Below are positions 1 through 11,039 of a stretch of 64,000 nt of DNA, one piece after another (the stretch's first letter is position 1; each line of letters begins with the position of its first letter). Below the pieces are notes generated by a model. It had not been told where the DNA came from. It worked only from the letters and a program-made list of their open reading frames with translations, and made no database searches. A program made the translations under genes and the position numbers. Source of the stretch: Heliopora coerulea (taxonomy: Eukaryota > Cnidaria > Anthozoa > Scleralcyonacea > Helioporidae); NCBI GenBank assembly GCA_030142905.1, contig JASJOG010000180.1:318001-382000 (forward strand), given 5' to 3'.

Positions 1-1426
1 CTTAGGTTCGGCTCAAAGACCCAACAAAAACGATGGAGTACAGTACCTTTATTTTCCTGTACTAGCTTAGTCTGACGAACGGTTTCGAGTCCGATTAAAC
101 TAACGTTGGACAAGAACAATGAATGAGAATTCAGAAAGCTCTCGAACAAGAAGGGTAACAGGCCTATCAGGTTTTAGCTGATGGTACAAGTGTATTTACA
201 GAAAATGAAGACTTGTGTTTTATTATGTCATTTATAGAAAAAATTATTTATTTTACGTGATGAAGCAGTGCTTCAATTACAGTACTTAAAATCGGACAGA
301 AAAACTGTAGATACAGTTAACGGTCATGATGTAATTACGGCGAAAATCGTGTGAAATTATCTACTTGACACAGCTTCTTAAAATTAAAACGAGCTTGTCC
401 GTCGTCGCCAAGGATGAATGTCGCGATGTCTGCATTAAGGTAGATGATGTATTGTATACTTGACATTTTCATGCCCGAGATCAAAGCCCAGGAACACGAC
501 AGGTGTTTTAGACACGGCATCTCAAATTTTAACACGATGGCCACGGATTTTGGCCTGCTATTTTACGATTACACAGCAAACTTTGAGATAACGGACCAGT
601 ATTTTATCCATTTTGAAACAAGTATCGTGGTGGAACGTATTAGTCCACGGACCGAAGTTCGGCGTTCAAAAAATTATTGTCGTTCACACCTAGTTCATGC
701 TTTTGAAGCAAAATAGCCAATTACATCTTCAAATTTTCGGAAAGTTTTGTGTCTTGAGTCAAAGTTTACCATGCGAGTCATCTTCCAGTCACAAAGCCTT
801 CCCCAAAAAACTCCGAAGCTTTGACGACCGAGTGCGAGATGCGGAGTTGGTGACGTGGTCCATCTGACTCGATCCCTAGTGTATCGTAGCCCTTCGATCA
901 GGAGAACGGAAACACTAATCTGTCGAGTGCTTTCCCACAAATCGCTGATAATCGGTGATTTTAGGGTCAGTTGACCATTAGCATCATTTTCGATGAAATC
1001 GACTAATACTTTCCACACTACGAAAACTTAAGGTAAATACTTTTCCTAACGGACTGAGCAAACGAGGTTGACAAGAATTTGATCTGGAACGTCGGTCTGG
1101 TCAGTCAAATCTTACAAGTGGTGATTAAGATACTGAATAACTTGGGAAAAAGAATTTCTGGAGTCTTCCTGTATTTGATAAGTTACACGCAAGGTGTCCG
1201 ACAGAAGTCGGTTAGATTACATAATCCATATGTAAGACATGTGAGATATGTGAGATGAGATCTGACCAAATTGTTCATCAGAATTTAAAACTTCCGAAAT
1301 TCGCTAATATTATAATCCAACTGTGAACAATCACCTCCTTTTTACTTTTGAATTTAGTCAAGAAATATGTTCGTGCTGCGCAAGTTGTGTCACCTAAATC
1401 CAGAGTTGAAATAATCGATTGAAGAA
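1..1426. other. Gene-free left edge, no firm assignment
   Basis: No gene is recognised here. The minus strand has an open stretch at 695-1018 (about 107 codons) and a shorter one at 335-544. Neither shows a domain I know, and the frame between them is broken by several stops. They could be a decayed element or chance. No RNA gene or simple repeat is evident. Confidence 0.3.
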
Positions 1427-4400
1427 ATGGCCAACTATATCGAGTCAAACGTAGTAGCAAGACCACACCGACGGTCTAAAAGACGTGGAAAGCAACCCGA
1501 CAAGCTCTCCGTGAGGCTGTTTTTACTCGATCCGCAAGACGATGCAACGAATGTCAACTCTAGGAAAGAAGCTGAAAGGCTGAGAAAAAACGGCTATGGC
1601 CCTCCACCAACTGGTAAAGCTTGTCGTTTGTGAAAGAGAGTGAAAAGAGAGAAAAAAGAAGGGGAGGGAGAGGAAGGGAGTTGGAAGAGATTGCGAAAGA
1701 TATAGGCTGCCTGACAGATGGAATGATACACAATGACAAAGAGACAAGAGACAAACAAAAAGAAACTTTCGTGTTCCAGAATCTTATAATTCAATAACCA
1801 TCCGTGACCAGTTTCGAATAATGCAATTCTTGTAGCTACAGCAGGGAATAGAACCAGTGATTTCGACAATCTAGTGCATAATGACAAATAGTCATTGAAT
1901 ATGCACGAGACTTTACTCGGCTGAATTTCATGTAGCCAAAAACGGAGATCTCTGGCGTAGAGTTAGGCAACTTATTGGAGTAACTTCGTATGATTGTTTT
2001 GCTTGGCGAATTTATGTTGGCCGTAAAGAAAAAGAAGCGGCAATATCCCAACAGAGATGAGCTTTATGGCATTTATTGTAAGGAACACAAAAGTGGGCAG
2101 CGAAACTAAATTCTTTCATTATCAGCTAACGAGTCAGGCTTGGCTGCTTGGCGTCCTAAAGTTTATAAAAAAATATTTTTTTTGAGGATGGGGTAAATCA
2201 CGTTACTGGCGTGCACAGAGCGACACCCGGCGTATCTCCGGAGTGAGGTTCATATGGAATGCACCCTGGTCACTTCATCTGCTTTAGTACAACTTATGAC
2301 GAGGCTCTTGCCAACGGCCTTCGTGGTTCACTTGTTTCTGCAATGCTCTAGTTTCGTACGGTAGGAAATTCGTTTCTCAGCAGGAAGTGGAAGTTTTGCA
2401 TTTTTTTGCAACTGGTCCAGATTGGGTCTTGAAATTCATCATTCTGACCCTCGCAAATTTCTCTCACCTACGACAGTAAGGCTGACAAGCTGAACGACAT
2501 GCATCAGACAGACAGGCATTAAAAATCATAGACAATGTGGAAAAACTTGAGGAAGTTCAACTTTCCATGCAGACGCCAAAGAGGTTGCGTTTGCTTAAAA
2601 TAGATAAAGAAATTGCCGGTAACGTTATATGCTGAATCACTGGCTTATCTTATTTCAAACATCTGTCTGTCTGTCTGAAGAAGTAAAAACTAAACTATTG
2701 AAGATCTTATATGGCGAAAAATAGCTCGAAAAAACCTCTCTTAGAAAACGATTCTTTATCATTTTCTTACGCTAAAGGCGGCAATGAAAGCTGAAGATTA
2801 ACCGATTAAATCTTTATCTTAGAACAAATATTAATGCCCAGTGAAGTATACGCAATAATCCCATGATAGGTAAAAAGCTTCTTAGCCCATCACCTTTCAG
2901 CGTCTTAACTCATCTTACTGAAACTGGCCACATTGGATCACTCAACAACTTCAAAATCCTATCCTCCTGTTCTTCTGCCTCTGAACTTTTGGTAAGAGAA
3001 AGTCTTATTGTTTCCTTGAATGCCAATCTAAACTCTGTTCCTCTCTGTCTCTTTTTTAACCACTGTATATATTTCCTTTTCTAATACATCTAGTAACATA
3101 ACACCAAACTTTATATTTTTAACCTTGTAAATACGTCACTTGTTTAATTTATTCGTAAATCTAATGATGTTGCTTGAAGCAACGAAACATTAGTTCTGTT
3201 AATAAACTTATTTCTTTCATAAATCATGACCTTATTGCTTGTACTTTGGTGGGCATTAATATTTCTTGTAAGATTCAGATTCCCGCCTGGTTTCTCGCTC
3301 GCGACGATTAATTCTTTGATATTTTTAGAATTTCTCAAGAAAGATAACAAGGTTGAATTTCCCATTTCAATGACAACGGAAGAGTTTAGGAACAAACTTG
3401 TGGAATTTTACCCAAAGCTTAAGGATAGACAATTTGTGTTGATGAAAGCAAATAAAAGTAACTCTTTTGAGCGTTTGAACCTCGCACCTTCCCACTACAA
3501 TGCAGAAGACATTTATCACAGCAACCTCGGGCGAGGGAGACTCTACATTCAATGTGTCAATAAGTTGGAGGTGATGACTTCTAAATTTTTTTTAACATAA
3601 GGTTAATAATTTGTGATTGGATGGTTATATGTTTTATTCACTCCAAAATCATACCAGATTAATTCCTTACAGGCCGCAGTGGTCTTAGGTTTTGAGTGCA
3701 TTTATTCTTGCGACGTATGTTGGTAATGTGGGAACATGGAAATATCTTACATGATCGGTGAACGTCCGTTAAGCCCTAACCTCAGGAAAACGATTTCTGA
3801 GCCCCAGACGAGGAACGAACCCCCAACCTTCTGATAACCGCTCATTGGGTAAAGTGTCTCACCAGTCATCAGAACGTGGCGGGTTCGATCCCTGTCTGGG
3901 GCTAAGAAATCGTTCTTCTGAGAATAGAGCTTGACAAACGTTCATCTATCATCCATGATTCTGTTTTGTAATCAAAGGAATTCGAAGTCTTAAAAAAACA
4001 AGCTTTAATGTGTTCTTTATTACAATAATATCCTGGAAATGTTTTTTCTTTTTTTTTCTGAAACTAACCGCTCAATTTCAAAACATTAAAGGCTAAAAAC
4101 TTACTCAACAAAAAATCTTTTTCTCACAGAATTTTCAAACTGCAAATGGAGCTTCTCCACCGAAGAGAGTACGAACTACGGTCACACCAGAAGATCGATC
4201 AAGTGTCAGTACTGTGCCAGTCTATCTAAGTATTCTACCAAAACCTGCAACAGATTCCACAGAGGGTCATTCTGTTCCCCTTGCCGTAGTAAGAAATTCA
4301 GCAACATCAGTCGGTAGTTCTACGACTTCTAACAGCCATCTGGAAGCGCAAAGACCTATAGTTAGCCACCCAAGTAGCAGCCATACCACAACACCATCAC

Positions 4401-5044
4401 TTCCGAATTGTAACTCACAGAATACCAATTTGACCGAGGCTTCATTAACTAACTGCTCTGATCGACAACAACTAATAATTCAACAAAGAAGTGAGCAGCC
4501 GGCGTCCAGTATTACAAATAACCAGTTATCATCCATACCTGTAGCACCACACCACAGTGAGCTAACGACCTCTTTCAGACCATCAGTGAATGGTACTTCA
4601 CAAATTGTGCTTTCAATGCCAAGTTCAATCGTCAACACACAGTGTACTGGAAGTATTGACTTGGCAAACACCAGCGGTCTGCGAAGTGTGACTGTTCCTC
4701 CATTTACAATAGGACAGTCAGTTAACTCACAGCAGCAAAGTATTGGACTGTCAAGTTCCGTAATTCCTGGATCATCAGCTCCTACATATGAACTGCCCAG
4801 TAACACCACTTTGTCGTTACCTTCTTCAGCACCTAACGCTCTACGTCAAACCAATGTGAATAATGGTTTGCTCTTAAATCCCTTAGCCGAAGCCACAGTG
4901 GAACGAGGTCCAATTAGCCATAAAAAACAATTGGCAATTAATGCCTTTGATCTAGACGAGCCTGATTCAAATTTACAGGTAAGCAAGAGGCATCCATACA
5001 GAGAGTCTTTGAGAACCCTGAAAAGCAAATTTTCAACATTTTAG
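1427..5044 (+). CDS. Three-exon gene: ubiquitin-like N-terminus plus long Ser/Thr-rich region (HECT/G2E3-like protein N-terminal type)
   Basis: Exons: 1427-1613 (ATG in context gaagaaATGG, donor gtaaag), 3329-3570 (acceptor after tatttttag, donor gtgatg) and 4130-4978 (acceptor after tttctcacag). Exon 1 ends in phase 1, exon 2 starts in phase 1 and ends in phase 0, and exon 3 starts in phase 0, so the frame runs unbroken for 426 codons. Residues about 28-140 alternate beta-like and helical stretches (KLSVRLFLLDP, EEFRNKLVEFYPKLKDRQF, GRGRLYIQC). This pattern resembles the ubiquitin-like N-terminus of animal 'G2/M phase-specific E3 ligase-like' HECT proteins; that link is from memory and unverified. 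The remaining ~280 residues are rich in Ser, Thr, Asn and Gln with few charges, so probably disordered. Exon 3 has a good donor (CAG|gtaagc at 4978/4979); if it is not used, the frame stops at 5044, giving 447 aa. No HECT catalytic segment is seen downstream, so the gene may be truncated or a short isoform. Confidence 0.6.
1630..1700. repeat. Purine-rich (GA) tract
   Basis: About 70 bases of almost pure G and A immediately downstream of the exon 1 donor of the 1427 gene. Low complexity. It also explains the spurious Leu/Ser/Phe-rich open frames on the opposite strand. Confidence 0.6.
2863..3295 (+). mobile_element. Penelope-like element 3' relic (GIY-YIG C-terminus plus terminal repeat)
   Basis: The frame from about 2893 to 3070 reads like the C-terminus of a cnidarian Penelope-like GIY-YIG endonuclease: HLTETGHIGSLNNFKILSSC, then LLVRESLIVSLNANLNSVPL and a stop. 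It is followed by an AT-rich untranslated stretch and, at 3161-3193, CTAATGATGTTGCTTGAAGC... with a perfect GTTGCT/AGCAAC stem and then CGAAACATTAG. That resembles the hammerhead-like motif known in Penelope terminal repeats. The relic ends near the TCCCGCCTGG at 3281-3290 that recurs at the ends of two foldbacks in this window. It lies inside intron 1 of the 1427 gene, in the same orientation. Only the 3' end is present; there is no reverse transcriptase. Confidence 0.55.
3749..3954. repeat. tRNA-derived SINE foldback
   Basis: Long inverted repeat, arms about 3749-3833 and 3870-3954 (for example ctgagccccagacgagg against cctgtctggggctaag). The right part carries a tRNA-like 3' half: a B-box GGGTTCGATCC at about 3890-3900, and an A-box-like CTCATTGGGTAAAGTG at 3841. 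The mirror-image copy gives GAACGAACCC on the left. It lies in intron 2 of the 1427 gene. Interpretation: two head-to-head SINE copies or a foldback SINE derivative. Confidence 0.5.
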
Positions 5045-6702
5045 AGGACAAATAGATATTGGTATCAAAGGATTTCAACTGGTAACCTCAGCCATTCCCT
5101 TAACAATTTAATACAAACAAAAACTCATTTCGCCCTGTTTAGGAATCTAAAATGCTTCGTCAACAAGGTCGCAAATTCAATCCGTCTTTGATAAATTACT
5201 TTTGCCAAATGCAGTGGACGTTTCATATAAATTGGTATACTGAAAATGAGATAAGGTGATAACAGGATTAATGCGACGACAATCAGGAAATTTAATATGT
5301 AATGAAGTCAATTTGTCTTTTTCAGCGCGAAATTGTTGACAATGATCTGGTTTATCACGCGTAAATTTGCATGAAGAATTTTAATGGCTGGATGATTACA
5401 TGGAAAAATTTTATCCTGAGCTGAAATAGATTTCGAATGATCAGGATCTAGTTACCTGATTCCCTGGTTTCTCACACTTTATCGCTATATTTACAGTGCC
5501 GTTTTTAAGGAATTTTCGCTGGGAGGCTAACGGAAGAATTTTAGTGAAATATACTGAAGCAATTTTAGAATCATCCTCAGAGGTATACATGAAAAGGAAA
5601 TTTTCATGATAAGCTGACACTGCCGAAGTTAACTGAAAAATGTTGACTCGAGCGGGAGTATGTCAGATTATCATGAGAAATTTCTGTTCATGTATATCTC
5701 TGAGGATGATTTTAAAATAGAATTGAAACACTGCATATCCTATCATGGATAAGCGTTAAGTTGTCGCGAGAATATCTCGTACACTTAAGTTGCATAAAAA
5801 CTCGCCTCCAATCCCTGTGGATCCGATAGCTCAATAGGTAGAGCGGTGGACCGGTATCCCGAAAGTTCGAGTTGAAATCACGTTCGAGTCAACATTTTTC
5901 AGTTGACTTCGGCATTGTCAAATTATCATGAAAAAAATTCCGCTCATAGTAAACCAATATTGAAGCCTATAGCAGTGAGTCTACCCAAGTGTCTCAGGAA
6001 CAAGTTTGGGAATGGTGCACAAGGGTAAAAACGTTTGATTTTCAGATTCTCTGACATACATACTGGTGCATTTTCAAGTTAAATTTGCCGGGAAAAGTCT
6101 CGTCAAAAATACCTTTATTTTCACAACGTTATTTCACAACGTTAAGTCAAGACAAAATCTCTTTTTTGTAAGTATTGACAGGTGGCCTTGACAATCGTCT
6201 TCCTTTGTTTTTAAAAATTAATATAATGGCTAGCCTTGGGTCATATCAAGCAGTTGAAATCCCATTCCTAGCTATGATCAATCAATCACTTGTTATATTT
6301 CATCAATTTACCGCTTTTTTTAAAAAAGGTAAAGGCAAATTTTTTTCGGGGACAGTAATATGGTGACTGGGGGAAATTTGCCAACCCCAAGATGAACTTT
6401 TAAAAAAAGGCTATATATATTTATCGATATCTTGTCCTCCCTTACCTCCTGTTATTTCTGAAATCGCTTTGTACAGAGTAGTGGACCTAACAAAGTAAAC
6501 TGTATAAGACCTACCAACGTCTTTTTCAGGAAAGCTTGAGCACCGCAAGACCACATGATTGTAAGTAGAAATTCTTGCAAACCTTACGTCATACATACTA
6601 CCTCAAAAAATCTGAGTGAACAGTTTGTCTGAAAAAGCAGGAATCTTTTCTTGAGTCTCGTAATCGTTGCTACAAGATATCTTTCATTTGTTTTGTCTCT
6701 AG
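5045..6702. other. Region between the 1427 gene and the LRR exon
   Basis: About 1.65 kb with no exon I can support. It contains the SINE/foldback cluster at 5561-5945. A search by eye for a downstream HECT exon of the upstream gene, and for NACHT, Toll/IL-1R or death-fold exons of the LRR gene, found nothing. Confidence 0.4.
5561..5945. repeat. tRNA-derived SINE with inverted partial copies
   Basis: At 5827-5845 TAGCTCAATAGGTAGAGCG is a good A-box (tRNA D-arm) and at 5864-5875 AGTTCGAGTTGA is a degenerate B-box, giving a tRNA-like head. Its downstream part (5882-5920, TTCGAGTCAACATTTTTCAG then TTGACTTCGGCATTG) is inverted at 5615-5651. A second inverted repeat pairs 5561-5618 with 5662-5717 (ATCATCCTCAGAG against CTCTGAGGATGAT). 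Nested or head-to-head insertions of one SINE family are the simplest reading. Confidence 0.5.
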
Positions 6703-9700
6703 TTGAAGTCGGTGCATCCGTTGACGATTGCAGAAAACCTGGACACTTGGAGATATCTCCAAAGGTTTTAAAAGATAGCAGCCTCTTGCAACATCTTCAA
6801 GTGCCCAACAGTACATTTTATTCGATCACGGTTCACAGGCTCTGTAAGATCGATGATGTACTCAAACGTTTTCCTCTTCCCTCGACCTTAAAGGTGTTAA
6901 ATATTAAAGAAAACTGCCTAGACGATACTGACATAAGAAGCATGCTTGATCATGTTTTTCTGAAGTTGAACAACTTAGAAGAACTAGATTTATCCAACAC
7001 TTCATTCCTAAGCAGAAAACGTTTTATGTTTATTTCTGCGTTAGTCAACTGTGGAGGCCTTAAACGCTTGTGTTTGTGTAGTAATTATTTAGAGCAACAA
7101 GATGCAGCGTTTTTACATGCAGTATTGCTATCACTCGTTAGTCTTGAAATCCTAAACTTGTCTGAAAATTACCTCTCGGACGAAGACGTGAGAAAGATAC
7201 TTTCTTCTCTAGATCATTTAGAGCACCTGAAAGTCTTAGACCTATCAAGCAACGCTTTGTGCGAAACTAACGCAGTAATTAATAGCCTGAAGTTCCTTAA
7301 GTCGATAGAGAAACTTGATCTTTCGTTCAATCATACAGGCAACGCTTCACTTGATGTACAGAACATTGACCAATTCACGTTTCTTTCGAACTTGAAGGTT
7401 CTTTCTTTGTCATCAAATAGCATGACTCAGGAACACGTCAGCTGTTTCGGTGTACTTTTTTCCCTATGCACATCTCTTGAAGAACTAACACTTGACTCGA
7501 ATTACATTGGTAACTCCATATGGGCGTTATGTTCATTAGCTAGGGCAGCTAACAGTTTAAAGAAACTTAGCTTAGCTAACACTGGAATTGATGAAGCAGC
7601 AACTGAAGTCTTGTGTTGTTTGTTGAAGAAGTTAGGGCGACTTGAAGTGCTGAATTTAAGCTCCAACAATTTATTGAGCAAAGATTTACAACATTTAAAG
7701 CCTTCTTTATCAAATTTAACTCATTTAAAAGTACTTGACGTTAGTTATAATCGAAGATGTTTGTCAATTTCATCTGTACTAGACCATGGTTTTCCTTTCC
7801 TGAAGTCATTAGAAGAGTTAAATTTGAGGAATACTGGCTTAGATGACGATGAACTGAGGACAGTCTCTCCAGCAGTGGGTTCATTAAAGTATTTAAAGAA
7901 ACTTGATCTCAGTTGCAATGAGATAGGTTCAACTGGCGCTGCAGCTTTAGCTAGAGTCTTACCATCACTTCAGTTGTTGGAAGAACTAGAATTGGAAGGG
8001 AATTATCTTGGTAATACTAGTGCTCAAACACTGTATGCTACAATGGGCTCATTAAAGAATTTAAAGAAACTTAATCTTCGTGACAATATGATAGATTCAA
8101 CTGGCGCTGCAGCTTTGGCTAGCGTATTACCATCACTTCAGTTGTTGGAAGAACTGAATTTGTGGGGTATGGTTCTTGATGAAGATAGTGCTCAAACACT
8201 GTGTGCTACAATGCGCTCATTAAAGTATTTAAAGAAACTTGTTCTTGGTTGCAGTGTGATAGGTTCAACTGGCGCTGCAGCTTCAGCTAGAGTCTTACCA
8301 TCACTTCAGTTGTTGGAAGAACTTAATTTGTGCAACATTGGTCTTGGTGAAGATAGTGCTCAAACACTGTGTGCTGCAATGGGCTCATTAAAGTATTTAA
8401 AGAAACTTGATCTTAGTCACAATAAGATAGGTTCAACTGGCGCTGCAGCTTTAGCTAGCGTATTACCATCACTTCAGTTGTTGGAAGAACTGAATTTGTG
8501 GGGTATGGTTCTTGATGAAGATAGTGCTCAAACACTGTGTGCTGCAATGGGCTCATTAAAGTATTTAAAGAAACTTGTTCTTGGTTGCAGTGAGATAGGT
8601 TCAACTGGCGCTGCAGCTTTAGCTAGCGTATTACCATCACTTCAGTTGTTAGAAGAACTAAATTTGAGGGAGATTGGTCTTGATGAAGATAGTGCTCAAA
8701 CACTGTGTGCTACAATGGGCTCATTAAAGTATTTAAAGAAACTTGATATTAGTGGGAATGAGATAGATTCAACTGGCGTTGCAGCTTTAGCTAGCGTATT
8801 ACCATCACTTCAGTTGTTGGAAGAACTGAATTTGTGGGGTATGGTTCTTGATGAAGATAGTGCTCAAACACTGTGTGCTACAATGCGCTCATTAAAGTAT
8901 TTAAAGAAACTTGATCTTCGTTACAATAAGATAGGTTCAACTGGCGCTGCAGCTTTAGCTAGCGTATTACCATCACTTCAGTTGTTGGAAGAACTAGAAT
9001 TGGAAGGGAATTATCTTGGTAATACTAGTGCTCAAACACTGTATGCTGCAATGGGCTCATTAAAGTATTTAAAGAAACTTGATATTAGTGGGAATGAGAT
9101 AGGTTCAACTGGCGCTGCAGCTTCAGCTAGAGTCTTACCATCACTTCAGTTGTTGGAAGAACTTAATTTGTGCAACATTGGTCTTGATAAAGATAGTGCT
9201 CAAACACTGTATGCTGCAATGGGCTCATTAAAGTATTTAAAGAAACTTGATATTAGTGAGAATGAGATAGGTTCAACTGGCGCTGCAGCTTTAGCTAGCG
9301 TATTACCATCACTTCAGTTGTTGGAAGAACTAAATTTGAGGGAGATTGGTCTTGATGAAGATAGTGCTCAAACACTGTGTGCTACAATGGGCTCATTAAA
9401 GTATTTAAAGAAACTTGATCTTCCTTACAATAAGATAGGTTCAACTGGCGCTGCAGCTTTAGCTAGAGTATTACCATCACTTCAGTTGTTGGAAGAACTG
9501 AATTTGTGGGGTATGGTTCTTGATGAAGATAGTGCTCAAACACTGTGTGCTGCAATGGGCTCATTAAAGTATTTAAAGAAACTTGATATTAGTGGGAATG
9601 AGATAGGTTCAACTGGCGCTGCAGCTTTAGCTAACGTATTACCATCACTACGGATGTTGGGATCGTTAGATTTACGGGACTGTGGTCTAAACCCAACCGA

Positions 9701-9755
9701 CAAAGAAAGTCTCAATTCAAAAGTCGACTCCATGATCACGTACATTTCGTTTTGA
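6703..9755 (+). CDS. Leucine-rich-repeat protein, 3'-terminal exon (NLR/RNase-inhibitor-type LRRs)
   Basis: The frame is open from upstream of 6703 to a TGA at 9753-9755. The likely exon start is 6703, after a polypyrimidine acceptor (ttttgtctctag), implying a phase-1 intron; there is no convincing ATG start before the LRRs (first in-frame ATG at 6942). About 1,017 residues are visible. After a short leader come irregular LRRs (LEELDLSNTSFL, LKVLDLSSNAL, LEVLNLSSNNLL), then from 7878 an exact 56-residue tandem array (two 28-residue LRRs per unit), and a divergent C-terminal cap (LGSLDLRDCGLNPTD) before the stop. The 28-residue LxxLxLxxNxI spacing is that of ribonuclease-inhibitor/NLR-type LRRs. 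No signal peptide or membrane segment is visible. N-terminal effector or NACHT exons were not found, so the full architecture is unknown. By family analogy a ligand- or pathogen-sensing role is possible, but this is inference. Confidence 0.75.
7878..9557 (+). repeat. In-frame 168-bp tandem array, 10 full units (plus terminal partial unit to about 9650)
   Basis: Units begin at 7878, 8046, 8214 and so on every 168 bases, with no indel, through 9557; an eleventh unit begins at 9558 and degenerates into the C-terminal cap. Each encodes 56 residues starting G/R-SLKYLKKL. The framework between variable sites is nearly identical at DNA level (for example ccatcacttcagttgttgg in every full unit). Differences cluster in two short windows per unit. 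The first follows LKKL (DLSCNEI, VLGCSVI, DLSHNKI, DISGNEI, DLRYNKI). The second follows LLEEL (ELEGNYLGNT, NLWGMVLDED, NLCNIGLGED, NLREIGLDED). Confidence 0.95.
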
Positions 9756-9937
9756 CATTTACGACTGGAACATGCACTGGCTTCTTATTGGAAGAGATCA
9801 AGCGATTGTTTCGCCGCTTTTTACAACGGCATTCCTTCGAGTTAGCGCCCCCTCCGAATGCCCTCATCGGGAACCCAAACTATCAAAGCCGCTGGACTAA
9901 CGTACAGCACATCCATCTGCTAACATCTTGTCCACTG

Positions 9938-11039
9938 AGTAAATAATCAACCAGAGGTCCAACTCGCTATAAAATCTGTCCCCAATTTTTTATGCGCATG
10001 CGCTGGTCGCCATGTTCCTAGCAAGTTCCCCAGGCACTTTTGACCCTTATTGCGACTTTTTCGGGTCAGATGCAAACACGGCAAAATTTAATTCATAACA
10101 TCGTAAAAATACAAAAAATGACTTAATCTTATTTACCCAACGACGAAGGAAGTACGGGCTGGTCTAGGATTTTGTGCCTGTTTGTTCAAACAACGAAAAA
10201 GAATTTTTTTCGTTTACAAAAGGACGAAACTCGGTAGCCTCTGTTCACTGACGTCGTCAACAGAACAAATATAGTGTGAGGTATCTAATTAGAAAAATAA
10301 CAACGCTAGTTTGTTGACTAAATTCTCGATTTCATTTAAATCATCGTCAGACTGCAATTCTTATATATTACTTTATCATTAATTATCTTATTATTTGGTC
10401 CATCAGTTCTTTTAACGCAGAGATGTGGAAGCGAAGTTGGTGGGAACGATCGATGAAGTTAGCTCTATCAGGTTAGACGTTGTTGCAGTTGTTTCACTCC
10501 TTGGCTTTTATCTCGAGAAAGAGCTCCAGTTTGGTTTTTTGTTTTTTTTTTCTTTTTTCACTCTCTCTTTACTGGGCATAATCATGCGACTGTTTTCAGA
10601 TGATGTATTGAAATCGGCTGTTTCGATCTACTAATGCGAACTTCCTTGGTAAGCTGAAAACAAAAAAATTTACTCTACAATTTACTGAAAACTCCCACGA
10701 GGAAGTCTAAGTCTATTCATTGGATTTGACTACACTAAAATCCTTCTAATCTTCGCACGATTAAAATAAAAAAGTGAAAACTTGAGTAGATATCAATTCT
10801 GATAGAAAATACTTACCAGATATTTTTTCTGGTCACCTCCTTCGCCTCTGCAACCTTAATTTGATAATACGAAGACTACAAAGCACTCTGATGGTGAAAA
10901 TATTGAGGTTTCGGTTGAGCTAAAAACATCCCTGTGGATGTTCTCCAGAAGACGCTAGCCAGCAACATGGCGGCGTTAGAATTAATGAAATGCGCGAGGC
11001 AACATGCGCGAGTTGGACGTCTGGCTGATTATTTACTCT
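9938..11039. repeat. Inverted pair of repeat copies about 1.1 kb apart
   Basis: AGTAAATAATCAACCAGAGG... at 9938-9967 matches the reverse complement of 11008-11039 with about three differences over 30 bases. Similarity continues outward to a CCGCCATGTT(G/C)CT-type motif (near 10008 and, inverted, near 10963). Probably two copies of one small element in opposite orientation, or the ends of one decayed element. Confidence 0.35.

Noticed and set aside
4480..4809. Minus-strand open frame opposite the Ser/Thr-rich exon
   Set aside because: Shadow caused by the biased codon composition of exon 3 of the plus-strand gene.
5820..5890. Functional tRNA gene
   Set aside because: A- and B-box-like words are present but acceptor and anticodon stems do not pair; it is a SINE head.
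4978..6703. Direct splice of the 1427 gene into the LRR exon
   Set aside because: Phases disagree (0 against 1); the joined frame reaches a stop within about 25 codons.
7878..9557. Regular spaced repeats considered as a CRISPR or satellite array
   Set aside because: The repeat is in frame, 168 bp, continuous without spacers and encodes LRRs; the window is eukaryotic.
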